Source: Prevotella melaninogenica (GTDB lineage: Bacteria > Bacteroidota > Bacteroidia > Bacteroidales > Bacteroidaceae). Taken from it: a DNA stretch of 64,000 nt. Both the position numbers and the translations under genes were made by a program. Below the pieces are notes generated by a model. It did no database searches. It saw only the letters and a list, made by a program, of their open reading frames with translations, and was not told where the DNA came from. This document shows positions 1 to 7,689 of the stretch, in pieces. How positions within the stretch are numbered: the first letter of the stretch is position 1; each line of letters starts with the position of its first letter. Location of the stretch: NCBI RefSeq assembly GCF_018127925.1, contig NZ_CP072347.1, positions 188,501 to 252,500 on the forward strand. The letters run 5' to 3'.

Positions 1-2
1 GG

Positions 3-269
3 GTCCTTTGTGCTCTGTTCTCACTTCTTTACCTAAATCCAACAATTGAACCTGATAATATCCACCCCACAGAGGACGAGAGAATTTTTAAGGTCTATGA
101 GTGTATAAAAAATGATAATCCAAAATACATAGTAATATTGGTTCAGTTTTTTAAGTATTGGGCAGAAATTTATCAGATAATCGATTTTCCTCCCAATCTA
201 CAAAACACAGAGGATTCCGTAGATAGGATTAAGGATTTTCTTACAGAGTATAAGAAGATAAAAGCGTGA
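3..269 (+). CDS. Hypothetical protein, 5' end outside window
   Basis: An open frame enters from the left edge and ends at a TGA at 267-269, giving 88 C-terminal residues of an unrecognised protein rich in Ile, Tyr and Lys. No start codon is visible, so the N-terminus lies outside the window. It converges on the minus-strand operon that ends at 379 and is separated from it by a terminator hairpin. I see no motif that allows a function call; soluble character is likely because no long hydrophobic stretch is present. The frame is real in that no stop occurs over its whole length, but a short open stretch can also arise by chance. Confidence 0.5.
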   Translation, partial: VLCALFSLLYLNPTIEPDNIHPTEDERIFKVYECIKNDNPKYIVILVQFFKYWAEIYQIIDFPPNLQNTEDSVDRIKDFLTEYKKIKA

Positions 270-343
270 TATTATTGATGTTTCTGCGACTTTCTTTTGC
301 TTCTTTTCTTTGGTCGCCTACTCGTTCAAAGAAAAAGAAAAGA

Positions 344-371
344 AGCCACGCAAGTTTGAGGTTGCGTGGCT
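344..371 (-). terminator. Rho-independent terminator of the PcfJ/PcfK operon
   Basis: A perfect 10-bp stem (AGCCACGCAA with TTGCGTGGCT) and 8-nt loop lie 8 nt beyond the stop of the gene at 379. On the minus strand a pyrimidine-rich TTCTTTTCTTTTTC tract follows. Confidence 0.75.
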
Positions 372-378
372 CATTGTG

Positions 379-597
379 TTAGGATTTTTCAATAGTTTCA
401 ATTATCCGTTCTTCGGGGTGGGTATCAAAAGCCCAGTTGATTTGTTCATCGGGCAGGATGCTGTGTACTCCTCTGCCCATCACCATACCACAATCTTCAA
501 GGATTTTACGCTCGGCTTCCTCTCGGTTTGTGGCTGCTACCTCAAATACTCCTTCAAAAATGTATTGGGTGCGTACTCTGTAAACATTCCTTTCCAT
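379..597 (-). CDS. Small conserved-element protein of unknown function (72 aa)
   Basis: The start at 597 begins MERNVYRV and lies 4 nt after the stop of the upstream gene at 602. A longer reading from 711 would overlap that gene by 110 bp, so the short form is preferred. The protein is acidic and soluble, with an alternating pattern (YRVRTQYIFEGVFEVAA) that suggests a small alpha/beta fold. It is the last gene of the minus-strand operon PcfK-PcfJ-84aa-72aa and is followed by a terminator at 344-371. No function is recognised; its context is the maintenance or transfer part of an integrative element. Confidence 0.6.
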   Translation of the reverse strand: MERNVYRVRTQYIFEGVFEVAATNREEAERKILEDCGMVMGRGVHSILPDEQINWAFDTHPEERIIETIEKS

Positions 598-601
598 ATC
601 T

Positions 602-856
602 TCAAAATTCAGCAATGAGTAATCTGTGTTCCATTGGCTCACCATTGGATAACCTACGATGGGTGAGCCAAAAATGGTGCGCTCCGTAACCATAGACAAA
701 GAACTTGTCAAGTTCCGTTTCTTGGGAGATTTGGAGGAGTGCGGTCTGCAATTCCTCCTTGTTCTCGGCTATGCTTATGGCGTTGATAACTCTCACGATA
801 ATATTGGGGATTTCGTCTGCCCAATTATGAATAATGTCTTCTATCTGTACTTTCAT
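602..856 (-). CDS. Hypothetical protein in conjugative-element operon (84 aa)
   Basis: An 84-aa soluble protein starting MKVQIEDIIHNW. It sits 25 bp downstream of the PcfJ-like gene and 4 bp upstream of the next small gene, so it is almost certainly cotranscribed with them. It is predicted mostly helical (residues 1-55), with an aromatic/His-rich end (VYGYGAHHFWLTHRR). No domain is recognised. Confidence 0.6.
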   Translation of the reverse strand: MKVQIEDIIHNWADEIPNIIVRVINAISIAENKEELQTALLQISQETELDKFFVYGYGAHHFWLTHRRLSNGEPMEHRLLIAEF

Positions 857-881
857 ACTCCTTTATTTAATGGCTCATACT

Positions 882-2156
882 TTATGCGGTTGCTTTCATT
901 CTTCGGCTTATAAGACCTCGATTAGCATTCACAAGGTTTACTATCTGCTCATGATATGCAGTATTCTTGTTGCACACCCCACGACTTTGCACCACTTCCA
1001 AAGTTCGTAAAGATACTTCAATGGTTTCTATTCGCTTGCCTTCAATGGTAGCCGAGAGGATAAGGGAGTCCTCCTTGAGGTAATAGGCGTTGGAAAATAC
1101 GCAATGATGCATTGATACACCTTCTTCCAAATGCTCCTGCACGCTCTCTAATACGTGGACTTGGATAGTGCCGTCCGTGAAACAGATACCGAAAAACTTG
1201 GATTTAAGTTCCTTGAAGCGTTTCTCATCTTCGATTGCCTTCTGCTGCTTCTTTTCTATCTCCTCCCTTTCACGCACTCTGAGAAGTTCCTCGTGTCTGC
1301 GGTCGTGTTCGCCTTTAAGGTCTGTTGGGCATAAATATTTTGGATTATGAATATCCTTACCTAATCTTCTAAGTGTATCTACATAATCATTCCAAAGAGA
1401 AATGTCTGCTATCTCATAGCCGTTACGGACTGCAATCTTGTAAGATTGCCATAGTTCTTCAAAAGTTCTCTTGTTGCCAAGAAAGTAACGTAAATGCTCT
1501 GTGCGACCTGCTTTTAGCAATGTTTCCACTCGGCTGTCTGTAAGTAATGCAGGAATAAACTTAGTAGGCACGATGCCATAGAAATTATCCTTAAAACCAT
1601 TTCTGCGAAGTATGTCTGTAACCTTGAACTTCGGATATATGGGTGAGTAGGCAATATGCTGATAGGCTTCATTATCGTTGCGTATCGCCATAGGACTATA
1701 ATAGGAAAAGGTATCAACATAGTGTCCCAATACCCTCTGTATGGCAACCACAGCTTTTCGTCCCTGCATATTCCACCAATATTGCCCAATCTCAATTATA
1801 GAAGTCTGTGCTTTGTAACCTTTCTCCATACCCACAATAAGTAGGAACATACGTAATACTTGAAACTCTCCACAAGTGGTAAGTAAGGTGAAATACTGCT
1901 TCTGCTGCAACTTGCGCTCGTATGTTTCCTTGACCTGCAACTTTGCCCTGCAATGAGGGCAAGTGCAAGTTTCTCTATGTTTGTCCATTACCCAACTATG
2001 CCCACAATCCATACAAGTAGTGCGACCTTTTGGCAAGCGGTAGGCGAAGTGGTCTATGCACTCACGAAATGCCCACTTACTTTGTGTCGTGGTTATCGGG
2101 CGAAGATGCTTGCTTTGTTCCAAAACTGCCTTTTCAAATTTGTTTCTCGGTTTCAT
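882..2156 (-). CDS. PcfJ-like protein of integrative/conjugative element
   Basis: A 424-aa protein with two CxxC pairs near the N-terminus (CMDCGHSW around residue 48 and CTCPHCRAK around 63) that look like a zinc ribbon. A long charged middle region follows, then a C-terminal PcfJ-type region (VQEHLEEGVSMHHCVF ... GKRIETIEVSLRTLEVVQ, about residues 330-400). PcfJ proteins are encoded in conjugative plasmids and in Bacteroidota integrative elements next to PcfK; their biochemical role is unsettled. Here the gene starts 4 bp after the PcfK-like stop codon, so the two form an operon. It marks the left part of the window as an integrative or conjugative element rather than core chromosome. Confidence 0.85.
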   Translation of the reverse strand: MKPRNKFEKAVLEQSKHLRPITTTQSKWAFRECIDHFAYRLPKGRTTCMDCGHSWVMDKHRETCTCPHCRAKLQVKETYERKLQQKQYFTLLTTCGEFQVLRMFLLIVGMEKGYKAQTSIIEIGQYWWNMQGRKAVVAIQRVLGHYVDTFSYYSPMAIRNDNEAYQHIAYSPIYPKFKVTDILRRNGFKDNFYGIVPTKFIPALLTDSRVETLLKAGRTEHLRYFLGNKRTFEELWQSYKIAVRNGYEIADISLWNDYVDTLRRLGKDIHNPKYLCPTDLKGEHDRRHEELLRVREREEIEKKQQKAIEDEKRFKELKSKFFGICFTDGTIQVHVLESVQEHLEEGVSMHHCVFSNAYYLKEDSLILSATIEGKRIETIEVSLRTLEVVQSRGVCNKNTAYHEQIVNLVNANRGLISRRMKATA

Positions 2157-2160
2157 AGGC

Positions 2161-2580
2161 TTAAAAATCGAATAGTGATGGTTGTACTTGGGTTGTCGCG
2201 TTCTCAGTCTTTTTCACTCGTGCGTTACGGCTCTGTAACTTAGCAAGTTCCTCACGCTGATATTGCTTAATGGCTTCCTGCCTTGCTTCGGCTTTTTCTT
2301 CCTCTGTGAGTTCTACAATGTGATTGACGGCAACTTGGCAAGAAATAGCCTTACCCACCTCTATATCGTCTTCATCGTAGTAGTGAACAGCCATAGAGAA
2401 GATTTCATCATCATCAAAGCCGTTGCAACCGCTTTTCTGCACTTCATTAAGAATGTAGGTGATGCACTCCTCGATATTCTTGTTCGGTTTCATCAAGTTA
2501 GGGGCAAACAAGGGGTCTGTCATAGCACGCTGATTGAGATACTCGGCTATTGTCCGTGTGAAATGTTCTGTTCCTTTCAT
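2161..2580 (-). CDS. PcfK-like protein
   Basis: A 139-aa acidic protein directly upstream of the PcfJ-like gene. Visible features are an N-terminal helical part (MKGTEHFTRTIAEYLNQRA), a conserved-looking segment (IEECITYILNEVQKSG) and an acidic stretch (DDDEIFSMAVHYYDEDDIEVG), ending in a Lys/Arg-rich helix and a C-terminal QPSLFDF, which resembles a beta-clamp-binding peptide. PcfK is the usual partner of PcfJ in Gram-positive conjugative plasmids and Bacteroidota elements. The clamp-binding idea is an inference from the terminal motif only. Confidence 0.8.
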   Translation of the reverse strand: MKGTEHFTRTIAEYLNQRAMTDPLFAPNLMKPNKNIEECITYILNEVQKSGCNGFDDDEIFSMAVHYYDEDDIEVGKAISCQVAVNHIVELTEEEKAEARQEAIKQYQREELAKLQSRNARVKKTENATTQVQPSLFDF

Positions 2581-2585
2581 ATTGC

Positions 2586-3017
2586 TTAGTATTTTGGGAT
2601 TTCTACTATTTGATTGATACGCCCATATAGGTAGGCTCTTAGGCTTGTTCTGTCAGGTGCGTAATACTCTGTCCATTGTCCGTACTGATTGACAAGATAT
2701 TTCTTCAGTACATCAAAGAAGTCAAAGCGATAGCCTTGCAGTGGAACGGCTGTTCGGAAATAGGTGTTTGAGTTCACCGCTTCACATAGCCAATTCTTTT
2801 CCTCACGGCTCATCATTTCGCCACGATAGAGTTTCATACGCAGGAGATATACTTTGCTATTACAAAGGCTCTCCAACGGGGGAACGTCCCATTGTACAAA
2901 CTTAATTGCCAACACTTGCTCACTTTTTTCAGCCGTAGGGTTAATGCGGTAATGAGAGGAGGAGCTATATCCTTTTTCTTTCATCGAAGATGTTGTATTT
3001 ACTTTTTGCTTATCCAT
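2586..3017 (-). CDS. Element-borne hypothetical protein (143 aa)
   Basis: Start chosen at 3017 (MDKQKVNTTSSM). A longer open frame from 3182 runs through DNA that looks non-coding and carries an opposing promoter. The C-terminal half (NWLCEAVNSNTYF ... YLVNQYGQWTEYYAPDRTSLRAYLYGRI) has the look of a conserved small domain, but I cannot name it. It lies 5 bp upstream of the PcfK-like gene and probably heads the five-gene minus-strand operon that ends at 379. Confidence 0.65.
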   Translation of the reverse strand: MDKQKVNTTSSMKEKGYSSSSHYRINPTAEKSEQVLAIKFVQWDVPPLESLCNSKVYLLRMKLYRGEMMSREEKNWLCEAVNSNTYFRTAVPLQGYRFDFFDVLKKYLVNQYGQWTEYYAPDRTSLRAYLYGRINQIVEIPKY

Positions 3018-3170
3018 AGCGACATTTTTTTTATGCGTCCAAAGATCGGAGTATGCTGATTCCTTTTTGTAGCAAAATAGAGGTAGCGGGGTGGGCTTGC
3101 ACAAGGTTTTGGCGGAAAATACAACCCGTAGGTGTGGAGATTTTCCAGACAAACCAAGCGGCACAGACCT

Positions 3171-3201
3171 TTTGCAAGCCACAAGCCCCGTACTACCTTT
3201 G
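3171..3201 (+). promoter_or_regulatory. Bacteroidota-type promoter facing a gene-free stretch
   Basis: TTTG at 3171-3174 and TACCTTTG at 3194-3201 are separated by 19 bp, an exact match to the -33/-7 consensus of the phylum. Transcription would run rightward from about 3208. No convincing plus-strand gene follows before the minus-strand gene at 3370-3717, so it may drive a small or antisense RNA. Confidence 0.6.
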
Positions 3202-3298
3202 CGGATAAAAAGGGAACAGCATCCGTCTCCTTGTCATCGCATATCGTGGAGCATTGGAAAAGAAGCAAAAGTGCAACGCTCGTAGTGGAAAATAGAAA

Positions 3299-3331
3299 AG
3301 GTGGCTATCTCAAAATACGAGATAACCACCT
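3299..3331 (-). terminator. Terminator hairpin after membrane-protein gene
   Basis: Stem AGGTGG-x-TATCTC pairs with GAGATA-x-CCACCT (one mismatch, 7-nt loop). On the minus strand it is followed by TTTTCTATTTT, so it would end transcripts of the gene whose stop is at 3370. Confidence 0.65.
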
Positions 3332-3369
3332 GATGAAATAAAATGAAAGTTTTTACAGAGCTATGCTTT

Positions 3370-3717
3370 TCAAAGCACGCAAAGCAGGATGGCACAGAGA
3401 ATTGCCAGCCAGAAGAGAATGCTCAGCAGCGTAAACGTCACTTTTAGAATTACCCTGACTATAAAACGTAGTATCAGAAAACCTGCAATGACAGAGACGA
3501 CAGTTACGACTTGCGGCGTTACCATCTTCGAGATAAGCCAAATGGCACCGATAACGATAGAAAGCAGGATAGTGAGTTCGATGAAGCGTGTCCAACCGAA
3601 GCGGTGGACTTGCTTGGGAGAAGTCGGCTGCTGCTTGTTCTTATCGGTTTTGTTCGATGCGTCTGCCTTGATGAAGGCAGGTGTGTGGACATCTTGATTC
3701 ATAATGATTGTATTCAT
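3370..3717 (-). CDS. Small two- to three-helix membrane protein
   Basis: A 115-aa protein with a hydrophilic N-terminal 40 residues followed by strongly hydrophobic stretches (IELTILLSIVIGAIWLI, VVTVVSVIAGFLILRFIV, FTLLSILFWLAILCAILL), so about three membrane helices. An alternative start at the second Met (MNQDVH) would shorten it by 5 residues. It is monocistronic on the minus strand between the DUF1896 gene and a terminator. Function unknown; such membrane proteins are common cargo of integrative elements. Confidence 0.6.
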   Translation of the reverse strand: MNTIIMNQDVHTPAFIKADASNKTDKNKQQPTSPKQVHRFGWTRFIELTILLSIVIGAIWLISKMVTPQVVTVVSVIAGFLILRFIVRVILKVTFTLLSILFWLAILCAILLCVL

Positions 3718-3856
3718 ATCGGAGCTTTTTATAGTTCAAGAGCATTTACAAGAGGCGCAGACTACACAAAGACAAGTGTTTGTACAAACTCTTGTCGTGT
3801 GGAGTGGAGCGTTTATCTTGGCTCTTGACACTACAAAAGCTCCCGATGGTGCTACA

Positions 3857-4321
3857 TCAAGTCATGTTCTCACCGCCTATCGTTGGCAGACCATTGACCT
3901 CAATGAGCAGAACGATTGTCCCTGTCAGTTCGGTGTAGAGTTTCTCATAATCTGGGCTTGCCCCAAAGTCGTCTGTCAGTTCGTACTTATTGAAAACGCT
4001 TTGCACAGCCTTATTCTTCAAAAGTATTGGTGTTAGTCTTTCTGGAAGAGGAGAAGGGAGTTCTTTCTCGAACTCATTCTCTAAAACTGAAACAAGGGTG
4101 TCGTACTTGGAGAAATGCAGTCCTTGATACAGAACTTCGCTTGCCTTCGTCTCCGCCTCGGGATGAGAAAAGCCTTGTGCCACTGCATCGCAGTAGGTAG
4201 TAAGGGCTTCGTCGGCTCTTGCCGTTATGAATGGTTTGTCACTCAGCATTTCGGGGAAATGCTCACTGAGATAATTCTCTAATTTCAAACGGAAGTAAGA
4301 TAGTTCTTTCTTTGTTTCCAT
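3857..4321 (-). CDS. DUF1896 family protein
   Basis: A 154-aa soluble protein beginning METKKELSYFRLKLENYLSEHFPEM. That opening and the following Arg/Ala-rich segment (FITARADEALTTYCDAVAQG) are typical of the DUF1896 family, found almost only in mobile elements of Bacteroidota. The role is unknown. It is encoded 35 bp downstream of the integrase stop, so it may be cotranscribed with it. Confidence 0.75.
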   Translation of the reverse strand: METKKELSYFRLKLENYLSEHFPEMLSDKPFITARADEALTTYCDAVAQGFSHPEAETKASEVLYQGLHFSKYDTLVSVLENEFEKELPSPLPERLTPILLKNKAVQSVFNKYELTDDFGASPDYEKLYTELTGTIVLLIEVNGLPTIGGENMT

Positions 4322-4356
4322 AATCGTCTATTATTTTAGGGTTATACATTAATATA

Positions 4357-5580
4357 TTATATGCCCATGGCTGTATTAAACTTACTGAGCTTTCCAGCCA
4401 GTTCTTCCATGTCACGTTCAACTTTCTTGTTTGTTATTCGTGCATAAATCTGAGTTATTCTGATATTTGTATGTCCAAGCATCTTTGATACAGACTCCAT
4501 TGGTACCCCTTTGGATATAGACATAGTGGCGAAAGTATGCCTTGCCATGTGGAAGGTCAGATTCTTTTTTATGCCACAAAGGTCGGCAATTTCTTTCAAA
4601 TATGAGTTGATACGCTGGTTGCTCAACATAGGAAAGACTTTCCCCCCTTTTCTATTGATGTCGTAGTACCTTCTTATAATGGCAAGTGGAATGTCCAGTA
4701 ACATGACGTTTTCATCTACGCTTGTCTTGTATCTCTTGGTGATAAGCCATTGTCTGTCTTCTACGGTAACAATTTTATCGTAGGTAAGATTATATACGTC
4801 AATGTAGGCTAATCCCGTGAAGCAGGAAAAAATAAAAATATTCTTTACTAACTCCAGCCGTTCTATGTCAAAGTGCTTCTTCATAATACGGAGTACCTCT
4901 TCTTCTGTGAGGTAGCCACGATCTACCAATTCATAGCGCAGCTTGTGATTCGCAAATGGATCATGCATGATAAGTCCTCTGTTCCTCGCATAGTTCACGA
5001 CCGTTTTCAGGTTTCTCAATTTCTTGGTGGTTGTGTTATGCACACCACCTACAACAGATGTAAGGTATAATTCGAAGTCCTGAACAACGGCACTTGTCAG
5101 TTCTGTCAGTCCAATATCCTTGCGATGATACTTTGCTTGTAGGAAATCCTGAAAGTTCTGCCTCACCACCTTATACTTATAAAAAGTACCCTTAGTTAAT
5201 GTCTTGCCAACTTGTTGTGTGATGGAGTCTATGTACTTGTCAAAGACTGGCAGAAAAGTTGTATATTCTTTGTCTGTACCAAGGAATACCGACCTGATAA
5301 GGTCTATGGAAAGTTCCTCTGATGTTTCATATTTCCTGTAAATCTGCATCAGCGTTGTTGTCAGTGCATCTATAGAAGCATTAATGGAGAGTGCTTCTGC
5401 TGTTCTGCCAATCATTCTGCTGGTTTTGTTACTCCACTTGGATTTATCCACAAAAATTTTAGTGGATCCAAGATTCGCCTTTTCGCCACCGAGATATATT
5501 CGGAGCATTACAGGTGATTTTCCTTCTTTGTTCTCATAGTTGGAACGTAGGTAGTAGGATACCTTGAAAGTTGTTTTCAT
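4357..5580 (-). CDS. Tyrosine recombinase/integrase of element 1
   Basis: A 407-aa phage-type integrase with an Arm-binding N-terminus (YYLRSNYENKEGKSPVMLRIYLG), a SAM-like core-binding domain around residues 110-210 and a C-terminal catalytic domain. The ARHTFATM box gives His and Arg, LGHTNIRITQIYARI gives the second His and the nucleophile Tyr379. In the first catalytic box (CFTGLAYIDVYNL) the usual Arg is not present at its normal place, as in IntDOT-like Bacteroidota recombinases. The gene lies just inside a tRNA remnant (5,890-5,935), the usual place for an integrase near its attachment site. It would integrate or excise the element that extends left. Confidence 0.92.
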   Translation of the reverse strand: MKTTFKVSYYLRSNYENKEGKSPVMLRIYLGGEKANLGSTKIFVDKSKWSNKTSRMIGRTAEALSINASIDALTTTLMQIYRKYETSEELSIDLIRSVFLGTDKEYTTFLPVFDKYIDSITQQVGKTLTKGTFYKYKVVRQNFQDFLQAKYHRKDIGLTELTSAVVQDFELYLTSVVGGVHNTTTKKLRNLKTVVNYARNRGLIMHDPFANHKLRYELVDRGYLTEEEVLRIMKKHFDIERLELVKNIFIFSCFTGLAYIDVYNLTYDKIVTVEDRQWLITKRYKTSVDENVMLLDIPLAIIRRYYDINRKGGKVFPMLSNQRINSYLKEIADLCGIKKNLTFHMARHTFATMSISKGVPMESVSKMLGHTNIRITQIYARITNKKVERDMEELAGKLSKFNTAMGI

Positions 5581-5595
5581 AACGCATCATTTTAG

Positions 5596-5757
5596 TGTAG
5601 CTTTTTGGCTACAAAGTTCGACATAAGTTCTTGAAAACGAAAGTTTTGCATGCCGTCAATTTGATAGTCATTTTCCATTCATTGCTACATTTTTTTGAGA
5701 GCCTGCTTTTGTGTAGCAATTTCTGTAGCAGAAAATGACCGAATGATGACTATCAAA
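5596..5757. repeat. Probable integrase-1 arm-binding repeats
   Basis: Between integrase 1 and the tRNA remnant there are several copies of TGTAGC or its complement (5596-5601, 5608-5613, 5684-5689, 5712-5717, 5724-5729). There is also a perfect 12-bp inverted repeat, TTTGATAGTCAT at 5660-5671 with ATGACTATCAAA at 5746-5757. Clustered short repeats beside an integrase near att are typical of arm sites; binding is inferred. Confidence 0.45.
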
Positions 5758-5800
5758 AGGTATAGTTTGGCAGTCAAACGGATATGGATAAAAAACAAAA

Positions 5801-5832
5801 AATCGCTGTAAAACCTTGATTTTACAGCGATT
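5801..5832 (-). terminator. Terminator inside the tRNA-proximal end of element 1
   Basis: A 13-bp perfect stem (AATCGCTGTAAAA with TTTTACAGCGATT) and 6-nt loop, followed on the minus strand by TTTTTGTTTTTT. It stands between the tRNA remnant and integrase 1 and would stop read-through from a tRNA at this junction. Confidence 0.8.
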
Positions 5833-5889
5833 ATCCTTGTTTTGAAGGCTAAAATGACGTATTGTTTGACGTCCTTTTGAAACCTATTT

Positions 5890-5935
5890 GTGGACCAGCC
5901 TGGGCTTGAACCAGGGACCTCCAGATTATGAGTCT
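5890..5935 (-). repeat. att direct repeat: 3' remnant of tRNA-CAU
   Basis: These 46 bp are identical to 14,586-14,631 and correspond to the 3' half of the tRNA gene, from the anticodon stem to the discriminator base. The 5' half is absent, so this copy is not a tRNA gene. It is the junction left when element 2 integrated into the tRNA. Confidence 0.9.
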
Positions 5936-6001
5936 CCAATTTAAAGTACAATAATTTATTGATTATCAGTTGTTTATTTCACTCTTTGTTGGTGTATAAA
6001 T

Positions 6002-6018
6002 CAACAATAAACCAACAA
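6002..6018. repeat. Distal copy of 17-bp putative integrase arm site
   Basis: CAACAATAAACCAACAA occurs here, 67 bp inside the left att copy, and identically at 14,464-14,480 inside the right end. A TTTGTTGGT just upstream (about 5,986) faces it as an inverted copy. This is the layout expected of P and P' arm sites. Confidence 0.55.
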
Positions 6019-6106
6019 AATCATTTTCAGCTATCTATTCATTTTACTTAGTATGGTTGACCCACAAGAAGTAATATAATAGAGCTGTTTATTTGTAGTT
6101 TGAAAT

Positions 6107-6568
6107 TTACTCAAGTATTTTTTCATTTATTACGATAGGATTATCTTCGGAGTCCAAGGAACTATCTAAATAGAAAATCTCTGAAAACTGATTTTTATTA
6201 TACTCGAAATATAGTTTAACTCTTCTACATAATCTTAATTTTTTGTCATAACATAAGACTAATGATTTGTCCAAAGTCTTGAAAATAGAGGGATTGTCAA
6301 TCTTTGAATTAATCAAGGTTTTGTGAGTTTCTGCAATCCACTGCTTCTTTTCATTTTCAGACATTTCATCTACCATCCATAAATCTTCCACACCAAGTAT
6401 GTCGGGATTATCAAAGTGACTTAGTTCATTGATAATAGATGGGTGGATTAGATTGCTTTTTCTTTTTTCAACTTTGCATATTATTGTGTAGCCCCAATCT
6501 GCCCCCTCTTCACTTACTCTTATCTTAACTTCCTTACCCTGGTTATTTTTCTTTCTGTTCTGTTTCAT
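6107..6568 (-). CDS. Hypothetical cargo protein (153 aa)
   Basis: A Lys/Asn-rich soluble protein. Its start at 6568 lies within the end of the retropepsin-like gene (stop 6543, 26-bp overlap), so translation of the two is probably coupled. It begins with a basic tail (MKQNRKKNNQGKEVKIRV) and contains a WMVDEMSENEKKQWI segment. No family is recognised. As the last gene of the cargo operon and the overlapping partner of a protease, it could be a substrate or regulator, which is inference from position only. Confidence 0.6.
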   Translation of the reverse strand: MKQNRKKNNQGKEVKIRVSEEGADWGYTIICKVEKRKSNLIHPSIINELSHFDNPDILGVEDLWMVDEMSENEKKQWIAETHKTLINSKIDNPSIFKTLDKSLVLCYDKKLRLCRRVKLYFEYNKNQFSEIFYLDSSLDSEDNPIVINEKILE

Positions 6569-6977
6569 CTGTTACAATATAGTTCTTGAAATCAAGAGTC
6601 CAATGGTGTTCAAGGAGAAAGGACATGCCCAATATACCATGAATTTGTATGCCACAATCCTTATGAATTTTCCCCATAGCTGCATTGGCATCAATTATCA
6701 CCATTGGTATCTTATAATCTTTCTCTTCAAAGGAAAGATTTACTTCAACCATTTTTCCTTGTTGACTTTTGCCCTCAAAACCCATTAAATTATTTTGGGT
6801 GTTTAATGGCTTTATATCATCCTTAACAAACTCATATACATAGCTGAAAAGTATGTTGTGAGTAGAGCCTGTGTCAATAAGAAAACAAAGGTTTTTTATC
6901 TCTTTATTTGGTCCTTTCGATGAAATGATTAAAGGCATTCCAGCCTTAACCAATCCTGTGTGTAGTGGGAATATCAT
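6543..6977 (-). CDS. Retropepsin-like aspartyl protease
   Basis: A 144-aa protein with the two hallmarks of a single-lobe (retroviral-type) aspartic protease. These are an active-site turn LIDTGSTHN (Asp35-Thr36-Gly37-Ser38) and, 78 residues later, HGILGMSFL (113-121), the hydrophobic-Ile-Leu-Gly motif that packs behind the active site. The length fits a single retropepsin domain that must dimerise. There is no clear signal peptide, though the first 20 residues are hydrophobic. It overlaps the next gene (6107-6568) and follows a membrane-anchored small protein. The substrate is unknown. This is cargo of a small integrative element. Confidence 0.75.
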   Translation of the reverse strand: MIFPLHTGLVKAGMPLIISSKGPNKEIKNLCFLIDTGSTHNILFSYVYEFVKDDIKPLNTQNNLMGFEGKSQQGKMVEVNLSFEEKDYKIPMVIIDANAAMGKIHKDCGIQIHGILGMSFLLEHHWTLDFKNYIVTDETEQKEK

Positions 6978-6993
6978 CTATTATGTTTTGATA

Positions 6994-7401
6994 TTAATAA
7001 CCATACAGCTTCCTATCTCTGATTTGGTCTTGTTGTTGTATTTGTCCTTTAATAAACTCTTCAATAGTAGCTATCATATTATTCTGTGGGAAACCATCAG
7101 GAAAAGTCCAATTCTGCTTTTGAAAGCCAAGCAAAGGAACTTCCCCCTTAAACTTTACTTCTAAAGTATTCCCAACATAATCAAGACTCCAAGTAGCACC
7201 TCTACCTGCAAGTATTACAGAGTCTTTGGTTACTTTCGCCACTTTAAAAGTCCCCCCATCTTGTAGGTAATCCACAAAATCCTCATATTTTTTGAGCATG
7301 CCACCATATTTCGTAACATTCTCTTTAACATTACTATTATACTCACTATTGATTTTATACACAATAAAACCAATTACCACTAAAACTGCTATTATCCACA
7401 T
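6994..7401 (-). CDS. Membrane-anchored hypothetical protein (135 aa)
   Basis: An N-terminal hydrophobic segment (MWIIAVLVVIGFIVYKI) is followed by a soluble domain of about 115 residues that looks beta-rich (FKVAKVTKDSVILAGRGATWSLDYVGNTLEVKF) and ends in a short Gln-rich helix. It probably sits in the inner membrane with the domain on one face. It is 16 bp upstream of the retropepsin-like gene in the same operon. No family is recognised. Confidence 0.6.
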   Translation of the reverse strand: MWIIAVLVVIGFIVYKINSEYNSNVKENVTKYGGMLKKYEDFVDYLQDGGTFKVAKVTKDSVILAGRGATWSLDYVGNTLEVKFKGEVPLLGFQKQNWTFPDGFPQNNMIATIEEFIKGQIQQQDQIRDRKLYGY

Positions 7402-7419
7402 AACTTGTTTACTTGTTGA

Positions 7420-7689
7420 TTAAAAAGGTAAATCATCGTCCTCTTTTACTACATGATTGGGATGAACTTTCATGGACATCATTGTGTTCATTTCAGAGAG
7501 CCATTTTATCATGTAAAATGTACATGTGTTCTTTTCAGCTACACCAAAATGTTTTGCTTCTTCTGCTAATTTTTCATCTTTTAATTGGGATATAACCACT
7601 CCCAGTTCATCAAAATCAAAGGTTTCAAGTGTTTTCTCCATGAACACATGTTTTATATTGGGTATGTCACAGCCAAGATTTTTGACCAT
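7420..7689 (-). CDS. Hypothetical cargo protein (89 aa), possibly part of a frame-shifted gene
   Basis: A soluble, mainly helical protein (FDFDELGVVISQLKDEKLAEEAKHFG) with an acidic tail DDDLPF. Its start at 7689 overlaps the previous frame (stop 7653) by 37 bp, and it lies in the same reading frame as the gene two places upstream (7855-8067). The three frames may therefore be pieces of a single gene joined by frameshifts. No family recognised. Confidence 0.5.
   Translation of the reverse strand: MVKNLGCDIPNIKHVFMEKTLETFDFDELGVVISQLKDEKLAEEAKHFGVAEKNTCTFYMIKWLSEMNTMMSMKVHPNHVVKEDDDLPF

Noticed and set aside
310-618. Plus-strand open frame of 102 codons in the left element
   Set aside because: It is antisense to the 72-aa gene and crosses the terminator hairpin; the minus-strand genes form a compact operon and are better supported.
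3091-3341. Plus-strand open frames downstream of the promoter at 3,171
   Set aside because: They begin upstream of the promoter -7 box and are Arg/Ser-rich with no domain; two frames are open at once, which suggests non-coding DNA.
5890-5935. Second tRNA gene
   Set aside because: Only the 3' part from the anticodon stem onward is present; the D-arm and 5' acceptor strand are missing.
5685-5951. Minus-strand open frame across the tRNA remnant
   Set aside because: It reads through a terminator hairpin and the tRNA 3' end, so it is chance.
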